A DNA stretch of 64,000 nt from Planctomycetota bacterium (GTDB lineage Bacteria > Planctomycetota > Phycisphaerae > Phycisphaerales > SM1A02). Each line of letters starts with the position of its first letter. Within the stretch, counting starts at the first letter, position 1. Made by a program: the position numbers and the translations under genes. The stretch covers positions 1-64,000 of the forward strand of contig JACNLO010000037.1 in the NCBI GenBank assembly GCA_014381555.1, in the 5' to 3' direction. Positions 8,721 through 18,484 of the stretch are shown in pieces. The notes below the pieces were generated by a model. That model was not told the origin of the DNA. It worked only from the letters and a program-made list of their open reading frames with translations, and ran no database searches.

Positions 8721-10019
8721 ATGACGAATACAACTGAATTACCAATTTTAGACCCATTGTCACTAGAACTCCTTCGTGTTCTTGAAGTTTCTGATGCTCA
8801 AGTTGCAACAAGCATGGAAGCAGAAGCTAGGCGACAACAATATACGCTTGAATTGATTGCATCTGAAAACCATGTCTCTCCTACTGTGATGCATACAATG
8901 GGGTCGTGGCTTACAAATAAATATGCTGAAGGGTATCCTGGGAAAAGGTATTACGGTGGATGTGAACATCACGATGCCATTGAGGATTTAGCACGAGATC
9001 GTGCTAAAGAGTTGTTTGGTTGTAAGTTTGCAAATGTCCAGCCACACAGTGGTGCTAATGCAAATGTCGCTGCGTTTATGGCATTATGTAAACCAGGCGA
9101 CACGATTCTTTCCTTGCCAATAAGTTCTGGTGGTCACTTGAGCCATGGTTTGAAACCAAACTTTTCAGGCACATTTTACAACATTGAAAGTTACGAACTT
9201 GACAGTGATACCGAAACACTTGATTACGACCATATTGCTGCTCGTGCAATTGAAACAAAACCCAAGATGATTATTTGCGGGTACAGCGCCTACTCACGAA
9301 CAATTGATTTTAAAAGGTTCCGTGAAATTGCAGATTCAGTCGGGGCATATTTGATGGCAGACATAGCACATATTGCGGGGCTAGTTGCAGGCGGGCAACA
9401 TCCTTCGCCATTCCCTCACGCTCATGTTGTCACAACGACGACTCACAAAACACTTCGGGGTCCTCGTGGTGGTTTGATTCTGACGAACGATGAAGAGGTT
9501 GCAAAATTGGTTGATCGAAAAGTGTTTCCTGGGAGCCAAGGTGGCCCATTGATGCACATTATTGCAGCAAAAGCCGTTGCTCTTGGTGAAGCATTGCAAC
9601 CATCTTTTAAAACATACGCAGCGAATGTTGTTGAAAATGCTGCAGCCCTTGCAGAAGCTCTTGTAGAACATGGATATCGATTATGCAGTGGTGGAACAGA
9701 TAATCACTTGATGCTCGTTGATCTACGACCGCGAGATGAAAATTTAACGGGATCTGATGCTGAAGATTGGCTTGGTAGCGCTGGGATTGTTGTGAATAAG
9801 AACGGTATTCCAAACGACCCTCGCAAGCCGATGGTGACAAGCGGGTTACGCCTAGGAACTGCTGCATTGACAACTCGTGGTTTAAATTCCGACGACATGC
9901 GTACGATCGCTTCGATGATTGACCGCGTTCTTGCAAGCGGTGGTGACGAAGAAGTTTGCAATGCCGTTAATGCTGAAGTCCGTGAATTGTGTGAGCAACA
10001 CCCATTGTATGGGCATTGA
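8721..10019 (+). CDS. glyA: Serine hydroxymethyltransferase
   Basis: 432 aa. A PLP enzyme interconverting serine plus tetrahydrofolate with glycine plus 5,10-methylene-tetrahydrofolate. The PLP lysine motif [13 protein letters not shown] is present, along with the N-terminal [11 protein letters not shown] and [11 protein letters not shown]. The ATG at 8721 gives the usual family N-terminus; the open frame extends to 8538 but that part is antisense to the EEP gene. Only 21 bp separates it from the divergent EEP start. folD elsewhere in the window uses the same one-carbon pool. Confidence 0.97.
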   Translation: MTNTTELPILDPLSLELLRVLEVSDAQVATSMEAEARRQQYTLELIASENHVSPTVMHTMGSWLTNKYAEGYPGKRYYGGCEHHDAIEDLARDRAKELFGCKFANVQPHSGANANVAAFMALCKPGDTILSLPISSGGHLSHGLKPNFSGTFYNIESYELDSDTETLDYDHIAARAIETKPKMIICGYSAYSRTIDFKRFREIADSVGAYLMADIAHIAGLVAGGQHPSPFPHAHVVTTTTHKTLRGPRGGLILTNDEEVAKLVDRKVFPGSQGGPLMHIIAAKAVALGEALQPSFKTYAANVVENAAALAEALVEHGYRLCSGGTDNHLMLVDLRPRDENLTGSDAEDWLGSAGIVVNKNGIPNDPRKPMVTSGLRLGTAALTTRGLNSDDMRTIASMIDRVLASGGDEEVCNAVNAEVRELCEQHPLYGH

Positions 10020-10486
10020 TGACTGCGCCAGTATTCAATATAGTTTTGCTTAATCCACAAATCCCAAATAACACTGGGAACATTGGTCGTACTGCGATGG
10101 CGACAGGTTGTCGATTGCACATAATTCATCCAATAGCTTTTGACATGGATGAAAAAGCAGTACGAAGAGCTGGCTTAGATTATTGGCACTTGCTCGATGT
10201 GAGAGAGCATGAATCTTGGGAAGCGTTTTTGGAGCAGGAAAATCCTGACCAACTTTGGCTGTTTACGACAAAAACAAATCGCACTCTTTGGGACGCTGAG
10301 TTTTCAAAAGGTGATTACTTGCTTTTTGGAAGTGAACAACATGGAGTGCCTAAAGAAGTGCACGATTTTATTGGGGTAGATGGTAGTTTGACATTGCCGA
10401 TGGTCAATGATGCTCGGAGCTTAAACCTCGCTACCGCTGTCTGTGCTGCGGTTTATGAGGGAATTCGTCAACTTTCCGGCTCATAA
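10019..10486 (+). CDS. trmL: tRNA (cytidine/uridine-34-2'-O)-methyltransferase
   Basis: 155 aa SPOUT methyltransferase that 2'-O-methylates the wobble base of certain tRNA-Leu species using S-adenosylmethionine. Motifs: N-terminal LLNPQIPNNTGNIGRTA, then LFGSEQHGVP and the knot-forming LPMVNDARSLNLATA. The start overlaps the glyA stop by one base (TGATG); a TTG at 10016 is a weaker alternative. Confidence 0.93.
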   Translation: MTAPVFNIVLLNPQIPNNTGNIGRTAMATGCRLHIIHPIAFDMDEKAVRRAGLDYWHLLDVREHESWEAFLEQENPDQLWLFTTKTNRTLWDAEFSKGDYLLFGSEQHGVPKEVHDFIGVDGSLTLPMVNDARSLNLATAVCAAVYEGIRQLSGS

Positions 10487-10559
10487 ACACTGCCAAAATG
10501 CTATAGTCTGATGTCTAACAACTAATATTCATCCCACTATTTTTGGAGACGAGAAGACC

Positions 10560-12617
10560 ATGGCAAAATACACAACTACTGATATTCGAAACATTGTGAT
10601 GACCGGCGCTGCTGCCGCCGGAAAGACGACCCTTGTTGAAGCAATGCTTCATATATCGGGAACCATTGGTCATATTGGTAGTGTTGAGCAGGGGAGCACA
10701 GTGTGCGACTTTGATGATTTAGAAAAAGAATATACCCACGGGATTGATAGCGCAATTATTCACTTTGATCACAACGGTGCGCATGTAAATATTGTTGACA
10801 CGCCAGGAAGCCCAGGTTTCTTAGGCAAAGCAATTGCAGCATTGCCAGCTGTTGAAACTCAGGTCATCATGATTGATGCAGGCTCAGGGATTGACACAAT
10901 TACTCGTAAACTATTCACGGTTGGTAAAGATCGGAATTTACCACAGGTGATTTTGATTAATAAAATGGATCATGCTGAAGATTTAGGTAGCTTACTTGAG
11001 CAAATACAAAACACATTCGGAACTGTCTGTCGACCTGTAAACTTGCCAACAGATGGTGGTAAAGGTGTGATTGATTGTTTCAACAATGCAGATGGCGATT
11101 CAGATCTTGGAGATGTTGCCGATTTTCATACTGGAATTGTTGATCAAGTTGTTGAGATTGATGAAGAACTTATGGAATCATACTTGGAGCAAGGCGAAGT
11201 AAGCCCTGAGCAATTACATGGTCCATTCGAGGCAGCATTACGCCAAGCACATTTGGTTCCTGTGATGTTTATGACTGCAAAAGAAGATGTAGGCGTGAAA
11301 GAATTCATGGACTTCATAGCTGCTCTCTGTCCTAACCCTCTTGAGGGTAACCCAAGAACTTTCATTATTCATGAGGGTGATGAGCAAGAAGAATGGCATT
11401 CAACGAATGACGGAGATCACCCCGTTGCTCACGTATTTAAAGTTTCTTCAGACCCTTACGTTGGAAAGTTATGTGTTTTCCGTGTTCATCAAGGTGAATT
11501 GAGTTCAAGTGTGCATCCTCGTGTTGGAGACATCAAAAAACCACTACGTTTGAGTCACGTTTTTAAATTGCAAGGCAAAGACCACATAGAAGTTTCAGAA
11601 GTTATTTCAGGTGATATCGGCGCTGTAGCTAAAGTGGACGAATTACATTACGGAAGTGTGATGCATGATGCTTCACTTAGTGAACAGATGAAAATTAAGC
11701 CGTTGCCAATGCCTAAGCCAATGTACGGACTTGCAATCGACGCAGCAAATCGAAACGCAGAAACTAAACTCGGCGAAGCGCTTGCGAAGTTACGGGCGGA
11801 AGATCCAACCCTTGAAGTTGATCGAGTTGCTGCAACAGGTGATCTTGTCTTGAGAGGTTTAGGAGATATTCACTTGCGAGTAAAACTTCGTTTAATGAAG
11901 GATAGATATGGAGTAGAAGTAGAAACTCGAACTCCAAAAGTTGCATATAAAGAAACAATTACAGCAAATGCTGATGGACATCATAAACATAAGAAACAAT
12001 CAGGTGGCTCAGGTCAGTTCGGAGAAGTGTATCTTCGCGTTGAACCATCAGTAGGTGAAGAAACGGAATCATCTGCAGATGGCTTTGTCTTTGTTGATGA
12101 TACTTTCGGCGGATCAGTGCCAAAACAATTTATGCCTGCGATTGAGAAAGGCGTGAAATCGGTTATGTCAGATGGTGCGATTGCTGGCTACCCAATGTAT
12201 AACATCAAAGTGACCGTCTATGACGGAAAACATCACGCAGTTGACTCAAAAGAAATTGCGTTTATGACGGCCGGGAAAAAAGCATTCATCGAAGCAGTCA
12301 AAAAGGCTAAGCCAGTCCTTCTTGAACCATTTGTGAAGTTACATATTTCAATTCCAACTGACATGATTGGTGATATCTCTTCTGATATCTCAGGTCGTCG
12401 AGGTCGAATTTTGGGCACAGAAATGTTGCCCGGTGATCAGGCCCTACTTGAAGCGGAAGCACCTTTGTCAGAAGTGATGTCGTATACGAATCAGTTGAAA
12501 TCAATCACAGGCGGCACGGGTTCATTTGAAATGGAATACTCTCACGATGAACGAACTCCTGCAAATGTGCAACAAGAAGTTGTGAAGGCATTTAGCCCAG
12601 ACAAAGACGACGAGTAA
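10560..12617 (+). CDS. EF-G-like translational GTPase (EF-G paralogue)
   Basis: 685 aa with full EF-G domain order. The G1 loop is GAAAAGKTT (about residues 16-24), G3 is DTPGSPGF, and G4 is NKMD. C-terminal domains carry DIHLRVKLRLMKDRYGVEVETRTP, split here by family knowledge into the domain III and IV junction, and ISSDISGRRGRILGTE in domain V. The His of the canonical DTPGH motif is Ser here, as in other EF-G2-type paralogues, so this is unlikely to be the main EF-G. The role may be recycling or stress translation. A GGAG site lies 13 nt upstream of the ATG, and a TATAGT-like -10 lies near 10503. Confidence 0.85.
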   Translation: MAKYTTTDIRNIVMTGAAAAGKTTLVEAMLHISGTIGHIGSVEQGSTVCDFDDLEKEYTHGIDSAIIHFDHNGAHVNIVDTPGSPGFLGKAIAALPAVETQVIMIDAGSGIDTITRKLFTVGKDRNLPQVILINKMDHAEDLGSLLEQIQNTFGTVCRPVNLPTDGGKGVIDCFNNADGDSDLGDVADFHTGIVDQVVEIDEELMESYLEQGEVSPEQLHGPFEAALRQAHLVPVMFMTAKEDVGVKEFMDFIAALCPNPLEGNPRTFIIHEGDEQEEWHSTNDGDHPVAHVFKVSSDPYVGKLCVFRVHQGELSSSVHPRVGDIKKPLRLSHVFKLQGKDHIEVSEVISGDIGAVAKVDELHYGSVMHDASLSEQMKIKPLPMPKPMYGLAIDAANRNAETKLGEALAKLRAEDPTLEVDRVAATGDLVLRGLGDIHLRVKLRLMKDRYGVEVETRTPKVAYKETITANADGHHKHKKQSGGSGQFGEVYLRVEPSVGEETESSADGFVFVDDTFGGSVPKQFMPAIEKGVKSVMSDGAIAGYPMYNIKVTVYDGKHHAVDSKEIAFMTAGKKAFIEAVKKAKPVLLEPFVKLHISIPTDMIGDISSDISGRRGRILGTEMLPGDQALLEAEAPLSEVMSYTNQLKSITGGTGSFEMEYSHDERTPANVQQEVVKAFSPDKDDE

Positions 12618-12649
12618 AAATTGTCGTTTCGTTTCAAGTTGGCTATAGG

Positions 12650-13288
12650 TCAAAAGCCCTGAACTACGAATGGATTTGTCACACGTTCGTGCCCAATCGT
12701 TGAAGCGGGTCCGTGCCCAGGATAGATGTTCATTTCATCTGGAAGATTCATCAGCACATTCGCAATGGTATGCCGTAAATCTTCAACATTGCTCGTTGGA
12801 AAATCATGCCTTCCAATACTTCCAGCGAATAAAGTGTCCCCAACAATTGCTTCGTTAGCGTCGTCGTTAATGAAGCAAACACTTCCAGGACTGTGACCTG
12901 GAGTATGCACGACACGCCACGTTGAATCACCAAGTGAAAGGACGTCTCCATCTTGAAGAGTTTTATCAGGCGGGGAAACAGTAATTGGAGTCCCAGCAAA
13001 GCCAGATAGATTCAGTGTTGGGTCCATATTCCATGAATGTTCAATTGGGTGACAGTACACAGGGACGTTTCCGATGGAATCTCTGAGTTTGTCGAGCCCT
13101 GCAATGTGATCAGCGTGACAATGGGTGAGAAGAATAGCTTTGGGTTGCAACTTTTCGGTTTCAAGGTACTCAATCAGTGGCTCGGGCGAATATCCGCAAT
13201 CTACGACCCAACATTCATCACCCTGCGTCAAAACATGGCAGTTGGTTTGGTAATCTCCAAGGACAAAAGGTGTAATCTGGACGGTCAT
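12650..13288 (-). CDS. MBL-fold hydrolase (glyoxalase II-like)
   Basis: 212 aa metallo-beta-lactamase fold. The dinuclear zinc motif THCHADHIAGLD is near residue 55, followed by HTPGHSPGSVCF, GDTLFAGSIGR and a final YPGHGPAS. This matches the short YcbL-type hydroxyacylglutathione hydrolases or related thioesterases, which lack the glyoxalase II C-terminal domain. It converges with the EF-G-like gene and diverges from the cupin gene with 48 bp between starts. Confidence 0.88.
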   Translation of the reverse strand: MTVQITPFVLGDYQTNCHVLTQGDECWVVDCGYSPEPLIEYLETEKLQPKAILLTHCHADHIAGLDKLRDSIGNVPVYCHPIEHSWNMDPTLNLSGFAGTPITVSPPDKTLQDGDVLSLGDSTWRVVHTPGHSPGSVCFINDDANEAIVGDTLFAGSIGRHDFPTSNVEDLRHTIANVLMNLPDEMNIYPGHGPASTIGHERVTNPFVVQGF

Positions 13289-13336
13289 AGAAGGGCTCCT
13301 GAGGTATACAATGAGAAGGAACAGGAAGCATACTCA

Positions 13337-13705
13337 ATGATAAAGCAGAGCGTACAACAAATGGATGGTATTTCCGTCAAAGGCGATGGAATCAAAGGCG
13401 TGACAATGCGTGTGCTTGTACGGAAAGAGGATGGAGCCCCGACCTTTGCGATGCGCCATTTTTCTGTTGAGTCAGGGGGATATACACCCAGTCATCTCCA
13501 CCCATGGGAGCATGAGGTCTTCGTACTCTCAGGTCAAGGCGAAGTTGAGTGTGCTGGTGAAGTGAAATCAATTCAAGGTGGTGACGGGTTGTTCATCCCA
13601 TCAAATGATTTACATCAATTTCGAAATGTTGGCCAGCAACCACTCGAATTTTTGTGCATTGTTCCTATTGAGTCAGATTGCGGAGAACCAGTCCCAGGAA
13701 GTTAA
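13337..13705 (+). CDS. Single-domain cupin protein
   Basis: 122 aa. The conserved metal-binding motifs are visible: HLHPWEHEVFVLSGQGEVE (the HxH...E...G motif 1) and PSNDLHQFRN (the later His of motif 2). This is the small cupin type that binds a divalent metal; the ligand or reaction is unknown. The frame is open upstream to 13037 but that part is antisense to the MBL gene. The ATG at 13337 follows a GGAAG site. Confidence 0.88.
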   Translation: MIKQSVQQMDGISVKGDGIKGVTMRVLVRKEDGAPTFAMRHFSVESGGYTPSHLHPWEHEVFVLSGQGEVECAGEVKSIQGGDGLFIPSNDLHQFRNVGQQPLEFLCIVPIESDCGEPVPGS

Positions 13706-13713
13706 TATCACAT

Positions 13714-14640
13714 ATGAAGCCAAATACAACACAATGCATAATCTACTTTTCTCCGCTTCTAATACTCGCATGTCTTGGAGTTATCTTGGGTGCAACGATG
13801 TCAGATTGGACGTTAGCGCCTGAACTATTTTTGGGTTCATTTATCCTTTTGGGTGTGACACTCGCAAGTATAGGTGTTGTAATGCAAGTGAATTCTAATT
13901 CTGAGCGTAGTGTCGATACAACTAAACTCGATTCGATTCTTGAAGCAATGCAGATGTCTGAAAACGCAAAACGAATCCTCTTTCGTGACAGAGAACTTGT
14001 TCTCCTAAGAAATACTGTGCAAGAAGACATCTCTAAGGGTGACTTCCATGCAGCACTTGTCATTTGTGACCAGATGGCAAATGTATTTGGTGCTGTTGAA
14101 GAAGCGGAACAAATGCGAACCCAAGTTCAACAAATTATTCATAAGCATCACGAAGATCGAATTCGTAACGAAATGAAACAATTAGAAGAACTTCTTGTCG
14201 GACATAAGTGGGTGGAGGCATATCAGTATGCAGCGAGGCTGCGACGTCTATTTCCAGAGTCGCCGCTCTTACACGGCCTCGAACAACATATTGCAGATAC
14301 TCGAACTGAATATGGCAGAAATCTAGAGGTTAGTTTCCTTCAAGCTGCAGAGAATGAAGATGTTGATAATGCGATGGGATTACTTCGTGAACTCGATTCG
14401 TATCTGACTCCAGAGGATGCCCGTAAGTTTAAGGATATTGCTGCAACAGTTGTTTCAACATATCGGGAGAGTCTAGTGGCAAAGTTTAAGATGGCTGTTA
14501 GCGACCGCCGATGGCGAGAAGCAATTGTATTTGGTGAAGAGTTGACGCGTCATTTTCCGAACACGAAAATGTCTGAGGAAGCTAAGGAAATGCTTGAAAC
14601 AATTCATATTCGTCTTGTTGAGGAAGAGACTTCTGTATGA
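13714..14640 (+). CDS. Membrane-anchored TPR-like protein
   Basis: 308 aa. Two hydrophobic helices lie at the N-terminus (about 8-27 and 38-58). A helical cytoplasmic or periplasmic region follows with tetratricopeptide-like helix pairs, for example KGDFHAALVICDQMANVFG, KWVEAYQYAARLRRLFPES and RWREAIVFGEELTRHFPNT. There are no catalytic motifs. It starts 8 nt after the cupin gene and overlaps the HEAT lipoprotein by 4 nt, so it is the first partner of a coupled envelope operon (TPR, HEAT, MATE). Function unknown; a scaffold is likely. Confidence 0.75.
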   Translation: MKPNTTQCIIYFSPLLILACLGVILGATMSDWTLAPELFLGSFILLGVTLASIGVVMQVNSNSERSVDTTKLDSILEAMQMSENAKRILFRDRELVLLRNTVQEDISKGDFHAALVICDQMANVFGAVEEAEQMRTQVQQIIHKHHEDRIRNEMKQLEELLVGHKWVEAYQYAARLRRLFPESPLLHGLEQHIADTRTEYGRNLEVSFLQAAENEDVDNAMGLLRELDSYLTPEDARKFKDIAATVVSTYRESLVAKFKMAVSDRRWREAIVFGEELTRHFPNTKMSEEAKEMLETIHIRLVEEETSV

Positions 14641-15470
14641 GACGAATTGTTGTAATTATCGTACTTTTTGCTTCCTCTTTTCTTGTGAGCTGTGTCTCTG
14701 ATGATTTTAGTAATATCGTAGAAGGTTTCTCTCCGATTTCCCCAACGCAAGCGGCTTTAATGGCAGTTGATCAATATGACGCTGATGATCGCCGAACTGG
14801 AATCACCCTACTAGCAAACTCCCCATTTGGAGGTGCCCCTGAGTATCTCAAGATATACCGTGATTACGTTATGGTAGATCGCGATCCACTTGTTCGAGCA
14901 GCATCGATTAAAGCACTCGCAAGATTTGGAAATTCTGAGGATGCAATTCTCGTTGCACAGTGGCTTAATCGTAGGGATGAACAGAGTGAACAAGTGAGAA
15001 GGGCAGCTGCAATCGCTCTGCAGCGACTTCATAATCCAGCGGTCGTGCCACGTCTTCTTCGTTCACTTCGAGATCCAGATGAGGGTGGCCAAATTCGCGC
15101 ATCTGTTGCAACAGCACTTGGACAATATCCTGAAGACCAAGTTTTTATGGGGTTGGTTGCGTCTCTTCAAGCAACTGATTTGGCAATCAACCTTTCGGGT
15201 GCCCAATCATTACACACATTAACCGGTCAAGTTTTTGGAACAGATTGGGATGCGTGGTTTGAGTGGCGTAAGGATACTGTTAATGCAGAGAAAGATATCT
15301 TTGCACACATGTCTGTGTATGAGTACCCAACGTATCAACATGAAGCTCGGTGGTGGGATAAATTAACATTTTGGGAGCGTAGAATTCATGAGAAACCAGA
15401 TGCTCCAGCTGGGTTAAAGAAAGCATCTACTCGTTCTACATACGATGAAGAAGTCGATAGTACCCAGTGA
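14637..15470 (+). CDS. HEAT-repeat lipoprotein
   Basis: 277 aa. Signal peptide with lipobox FLVSC; Cys19 would be lipidated. About four HEAT-like helical repeats follow, such as DPLVRAASIKALARFGN, SEQVRRAAAIALQRLHNPAV and QIRASVATALGQYPED. The C-terminal 90 residues are charged and Trp-rich. It probably forms a protein-binding solenoid at the membrane. It overlaps the genes on both sides by 4 nt. Confidence 0.8.
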   Translation: MRRIVVIIVLFASSFLVSCVSDDFSNIVEGFSPISPTQAALMAVDQYDADDRRTGITLLANSPFGGAPEYLKIYRDYVMVDRDPLVRAASIKALARFGNSEDAILVAQWLNRRDEQSEQVRRAAAIALQRLHNPAVVPRLLRSLRDPDEGGQIRASVATALGQYPEDQVFMGLVASLQATDLAINLSGAQSLHTLTGQVFGTDWDAWFEWRKDTVNAEKDIFAHMSVYEYPTYQHEARWWDKLTFWERRIHEKPDAPAGLKKASTRSTYDEEVDSTQ

Positions 15471-17005
15471 CCAAAAAACCAGAGACTCAGTCACAATTAG
15501 AAGAACGTCGCCGAATCGCGGCAATGCAGCCCTCGCCAGAGGATTTGCCAGAACCACTCGCGGAGCCAGTAGGGTCTATCCGTAGTGGTTCTCTTGCGGG
15601 TAAAACAATGTGGGCGGCAATTTGGTTTCTTGCGATTCCGATTCTTATTCAACAAATTCTAGTTGCAAGCGTTGGGCTTGCCGACAAAATATTTGCAGGT
15701 GCATTGCCCGAAGCAGTGGTCTTGCCAGCGATGGATGCAATTGGGATAGGTTCGTATATTGGGTGGTTCATTGCAATTGCCGTTTCAGGGGTTGGGATTG
15801 GTGCACAAGCATTGATTGCACGAGCAATGGGAAGTGGGAACATTACTTTGGGAGAAAAAGCGCTGGGACAATCGTTAACCCTTGCGTTTTTATGGGGTTT
15901 TGTCGTCGCGATTGGACTCTGGTTTGGCGCTCCGATGCTCGGTGAATTTTGCCAACTCTCTTCAGAAGCACAGGTGTATCTTGTTCAATATGTTCGAGTG
16001 ATTGCACTTGGAATGCCAGCATGTAGCGTAATGACCACAGGCGCTATGGCATTGCATGGGAGTGGCGACACTATTCGCCCAGCTATTGTGACGGTGATTG
16101 TCAACATCGTAAACGTCATTGTTTCATGGAGTTTGAGCGGGGCGAATGTACGACTTGGTGATTCTGTTTTTGAGAATCCATTTGAATGGGATCTTCATGT
16201 CATTGGAATTGCAACAGGTACCGCGTGTGCGTATGTTGTTGGCGGTGTCTTAATTGTGATTGTGTTGCTTCGAGGGATTAAAGACTTATCTCTAAATGTA
16301 CGAGACTTAGTTCCAGACTTAGCTCTCTTCTGGAGAATTGCTAAAATTGGTGTTCCGAATTTCTTTGAAGGACTTTCGATGTGGGCGGCGAATTTGTTCG
16401 TCTTACAATTTATTGGACAGATTGCCGCGAAGATGGCAATAGAAATGGATGCAGACGAACCTGTTGCACAAGGGCTACAAGGTGCGCATGTCATTGGTGT
16501 GCAATGGGAGTCGTTTAGTTTTCTTCCCGGTTTTGCGATTGGTATTGCTGCAGGAACACTTGCGGGGCAGTACTTGGGGGCGAATAATGTTAACCAAGCG
16601 AAAAAAGCTGTTATGGCGTGCGTTCTACTTGCTGTTTTGTTTATGGGTTCGCTAGGAATTTGTATGGCTGTTGCGGGGCATACTCTGACAGCAATTATCT
16701 CAACTGAACCTATGCACCTTGCCCTTGTGCCACAGCTACTATTTATTGCAGGAGTTACTCAAGTTGGCTTTGCAGTCATGATGGTTATTCGACAAGCGTT
16801 GAAGGGTGTTGGAGATACGGTGTGGACTATGATTATCACAACATTTTCAAGTTGGTGTATTCGACTACCTGCTGCGTGGTTTCTAGGGGTTTATCTGAAT
16901 CTTGGTCTTGTTGGGATTTGGTATGCACTCTGTGGTGAAATGATTCTTCGAGGAGGTTTCTTTGCAATTCGCTTTTGGCAAGGCGGCTGGGTCCGGAAAA
17001 TCTAA
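15467..17005 (+). CDS. MATE-family efflux transporter
   Basis: 512 aa, with a hydrophilic N-terminal 45 residues followed by about 12 membrane helices in the twofold MATE arrangement. Family-like segments include AIPILIQQILVASVGLADK near the first helix, GIGAQALIARAMGSGN, and the matching second-half GIAAGTLAGQYLGANNVNQA. It exports cationic compounds or drugs in exchange for Na+ or H+; the substrate here is unknown. It starts at GTG 15467, overlapping the HEAT lipoprotein stop (GTGA), and is followed by a strong terminator. Confidence 0.92.
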   Translation: MTKKPETQSQLEERRRIAAMQPSPEDLPEPLAEPVGSIRSGSLAGKTMWAAIWFLAIPILIQQILVASVGLADKIFAGALPEAVVLPAMDAIGIGSYIGWFIAIAVSGVGIGAQALIARAMGSGNITLGEKALGQSLTLAFLWGFVVAIGLWFGAPMLGEFCQLSSEAQVYLVQYVRVIALGMPACSVMTTGAMALHGSGDTIRPAIVTVIVNIVNVIVSWSLSGANVRLGDSVFENPFEWDLHVIGIATGTACAYVVGGVLIVIVLLRGIKDLSLNVRDLVPDLALFWRIAKIGVPNFFEGLSMWAANLFVLQFIGQIAAKMAIEMDADEPVAQGLQGAHVIGVQWESFSFLPGFAIGIAAGTLAGQYLGANNVNQAKKAVMACVLLAVLFMGSLGICMAVAGHTLTAIISTEPMHLALVPQLLFIAGVTQVGFAVMMVIRQALKGVGDTVWTMIITTFSSWCIRLPAAWFLGVYLNLGLVGIWYALCGEMILRGGFFAIRFWQGGWVRKI

Positions 17006-17040
17006 TTTTGGTTCAGAGCCAGAGTGGCTCTGAGCCAAAA
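17006..17040. terminator. Bidirectional terminator after the MATE gene
   Basis: The 16-bp arms TTTTGGTTCAGAGCCA (17006-17021) and TGGCTCTGAGCCAAAA (17025-17040) pair with one G-T, a 3-nt loop and A/T flanks on both sides. It sits between the convergent MATE and metallophosphoesterase genes. The GGCTCAGAGCC core recurs at 32695-32706. Confidence 0.85.
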
Positions 17041-17071
17041 AGAGGATACGTCTTTTTACGTCAGATGTGGT

Positions 17072-17824
17072 TTAGCAACCCATTTCCAGGCGCTCGGCAA
17101 GAATAGATGGGAGCCCGACCGAATGAGTTTCGCTCTGGGCACCTTTGATGTCATATTCTGTGCGATAGAGGGTAAAAATCGCTTCAGCATCTGGGCAGGT
17201 GTAATCTAGAACGGCATAACTTGCACGAGCATCGCCATCACGAGGTTGCCCAACTGAACCTGGGTTACACAGGTATCGGTCCTCTGGGTTTAAAACAATC
17301 GGCTCACCATGAACAGGAACTTCGAGTGTGACATCTCCTGAGGGTTGCGAACGAAAAATAGTTGGCAAGTGAGTGTGCCCATGCAAACAAATACCTTGGT
17401 TGAGCCCTTCAAAAGCCTCGATGGCATGTGGAAGTTCGTGGATATATGCAGAATCATGAAGTACTGGTGTGTCATGAACGAGCAGAAGGGAATCGCCAAG
17501 TCGAATTCGCGTTTTCATGTGACTGATAGCGTGTAAATGATATGCGCCGAGTTGATCTCGTGTCCAATTTAAGGCCATGAGTGCGGCACTGTTAAAATAA
17601 CGACCAAGATCTGGGTCAAGTACGGCTTCGTCGTGGTTTCCCCGAACAACTTCATGGCAATAACTAAGAACTAGGTCAAGACACTTTGTAGGCGAAGGTC
17701 CATAGCCAACAATATCACCGAGACAAACTATTCGATCAACTTCTAACTCTCCAAGTCGGTCATACACCGCCCGCAATGCTTGAGCGTTTCCATGGATGTC
17801 TGAGATGATGCCATACCTTGACAT
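17072..17824 (-). CDS. Metallophosphoesterase (calcineurin-like)
   Basis: 250 aa. Dimetal motifs of the calcineurin-like family are present: IISDIHGNAQAL (D-x-H), CLGDIVGYGP (GDxxGYG), VRGNHDEAV (GNHD) and the later CLHGHTHLP (GHTH). It is the YfcE/DR1281-like family of cytoplasmic phosphoesterases, possibly acting on nucleotides or phosphoproteins; the exact substrate is unknown. It follows infC by 9 nt, so it is likely in the thrS-infC operon in place of the usual rpmI-rplT. Confidence 0.9.
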   Translation of the reverse strand: MSRYGIISDIHGNAQALRAVYDRLGELEVDRIVCLGDIVGYGPSPTKCLDLVLSYCHEVVRGNHDEAVLDPDLGRYFNSAALMALNWTRDQLGAYHLHAISHMKTRIRLGDSLLLVHDTPVLHDSAYIHELPHAIEAFEGLNQGICLHGHTHLPTIFRSQPSGDVTLEVPVHGEPIVLNPEDRYLCNPGSVGQPRDGDARASYAVLDYTCPDAEAIFTLYRTEYDIKGAQSETHSVGLPSILAERLEMGC

Positions 17825-17833
17825 AAGTTGTTA

Positions 17834-18484
17834 CTACTCTTGGGCTTGTTCACTTTGATTATCTTGATTAATTTGCTTTTTCGCCTGTTCTTGGGCAGAA
17901 AGCAAAGATTTAATTTTCGTATTGTCTGGTGAAAGCACCATAGTTTGCCGTCTTCCAGCGAATCGTGGAGGAGTTTCTAGTTTTGAAATATCCGAAAGCT
18001 TCTCAATAATTTCTTTCATGCGTTCGTTGCCACGTTCTTTGTGCATCATTTCTCGGCCACGAAAGTTTTGAACAATAAGAACCTTGTGTCCTTCAAGCAA
18101 GAACTTCCTTGCCTGATTGATGCGAATGCCGACGTCATGTGGGTCAATTTTCATTGAACGGCCAAGACGAACTTCTTTCGTTTCTACAGTTTTGGTCTTT
18201 GCTCTGTTTGCACGTTCTTTTTTCGATTGTTCATATCGGTACTTGCCAAAATCAAGAATTCGGCAAACCGGGGGGTCCGAGGTTGGAGAAACTTCCACAA
18301 GGTCTAGACCTGCGCGGTGAGCGAGTGTAATTCCTTCATCTAGGTTCACGACTCCAATCATGTTTTCGTCTTGATCAATAAGTCGAATTTTTGAAGCACG
18401 AATTCGATCGTTTATCTTTGGAAGGTTCCGTGCATTTTGGCGGGGTTTAATAAAGCGTCTACGAGCGATAGGACAAATCTCCAT
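17834..18484 (-). CDS. infC: Translation initiation factor IF-3
   Basis: About 216 aa. Binds the 30S subunit and proofreads initiator tRNA. The N-domain contains NDRIRASKIRLIDQDENMIG and PPVCRILDFGKYRYE; the C-domain contains KEVRLGRSMKIDPHDVGIRI and GHKVLIVQNFRGREMMHKERG. A 35-residue basic N-extension and a Gln/Glu-rich C-tail flank the core. The start is uncertain: ATG 18484 is listed, but ATC 18469 sits 9 nt after a GGAG and infC classically uses non-AUG starts; the frame also extends to 18538. It lies downstream of thrS as in many bacteria, but without rpmI and rplT. Confidence 0.94.
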   Translation of the reverse strand: MEICPIARRRFIKPRQNARNLPKINDRIRASKIRLIDQDENMIGVVNLDEGITLAHRAGLDLVEVSPTSDPPVCRILDFGKYRYEQSKKERANRAKTKTVETKEVRLGRSMKIDPHDVGIRINQARKFLLEGHKVLIVQNFRGREMMHKERGNERMKEIIEKLSDISKLETPPRFAGRRQTMVLSPDNTKIKSLLSAQEQAKKQINQDNQSEQAQE

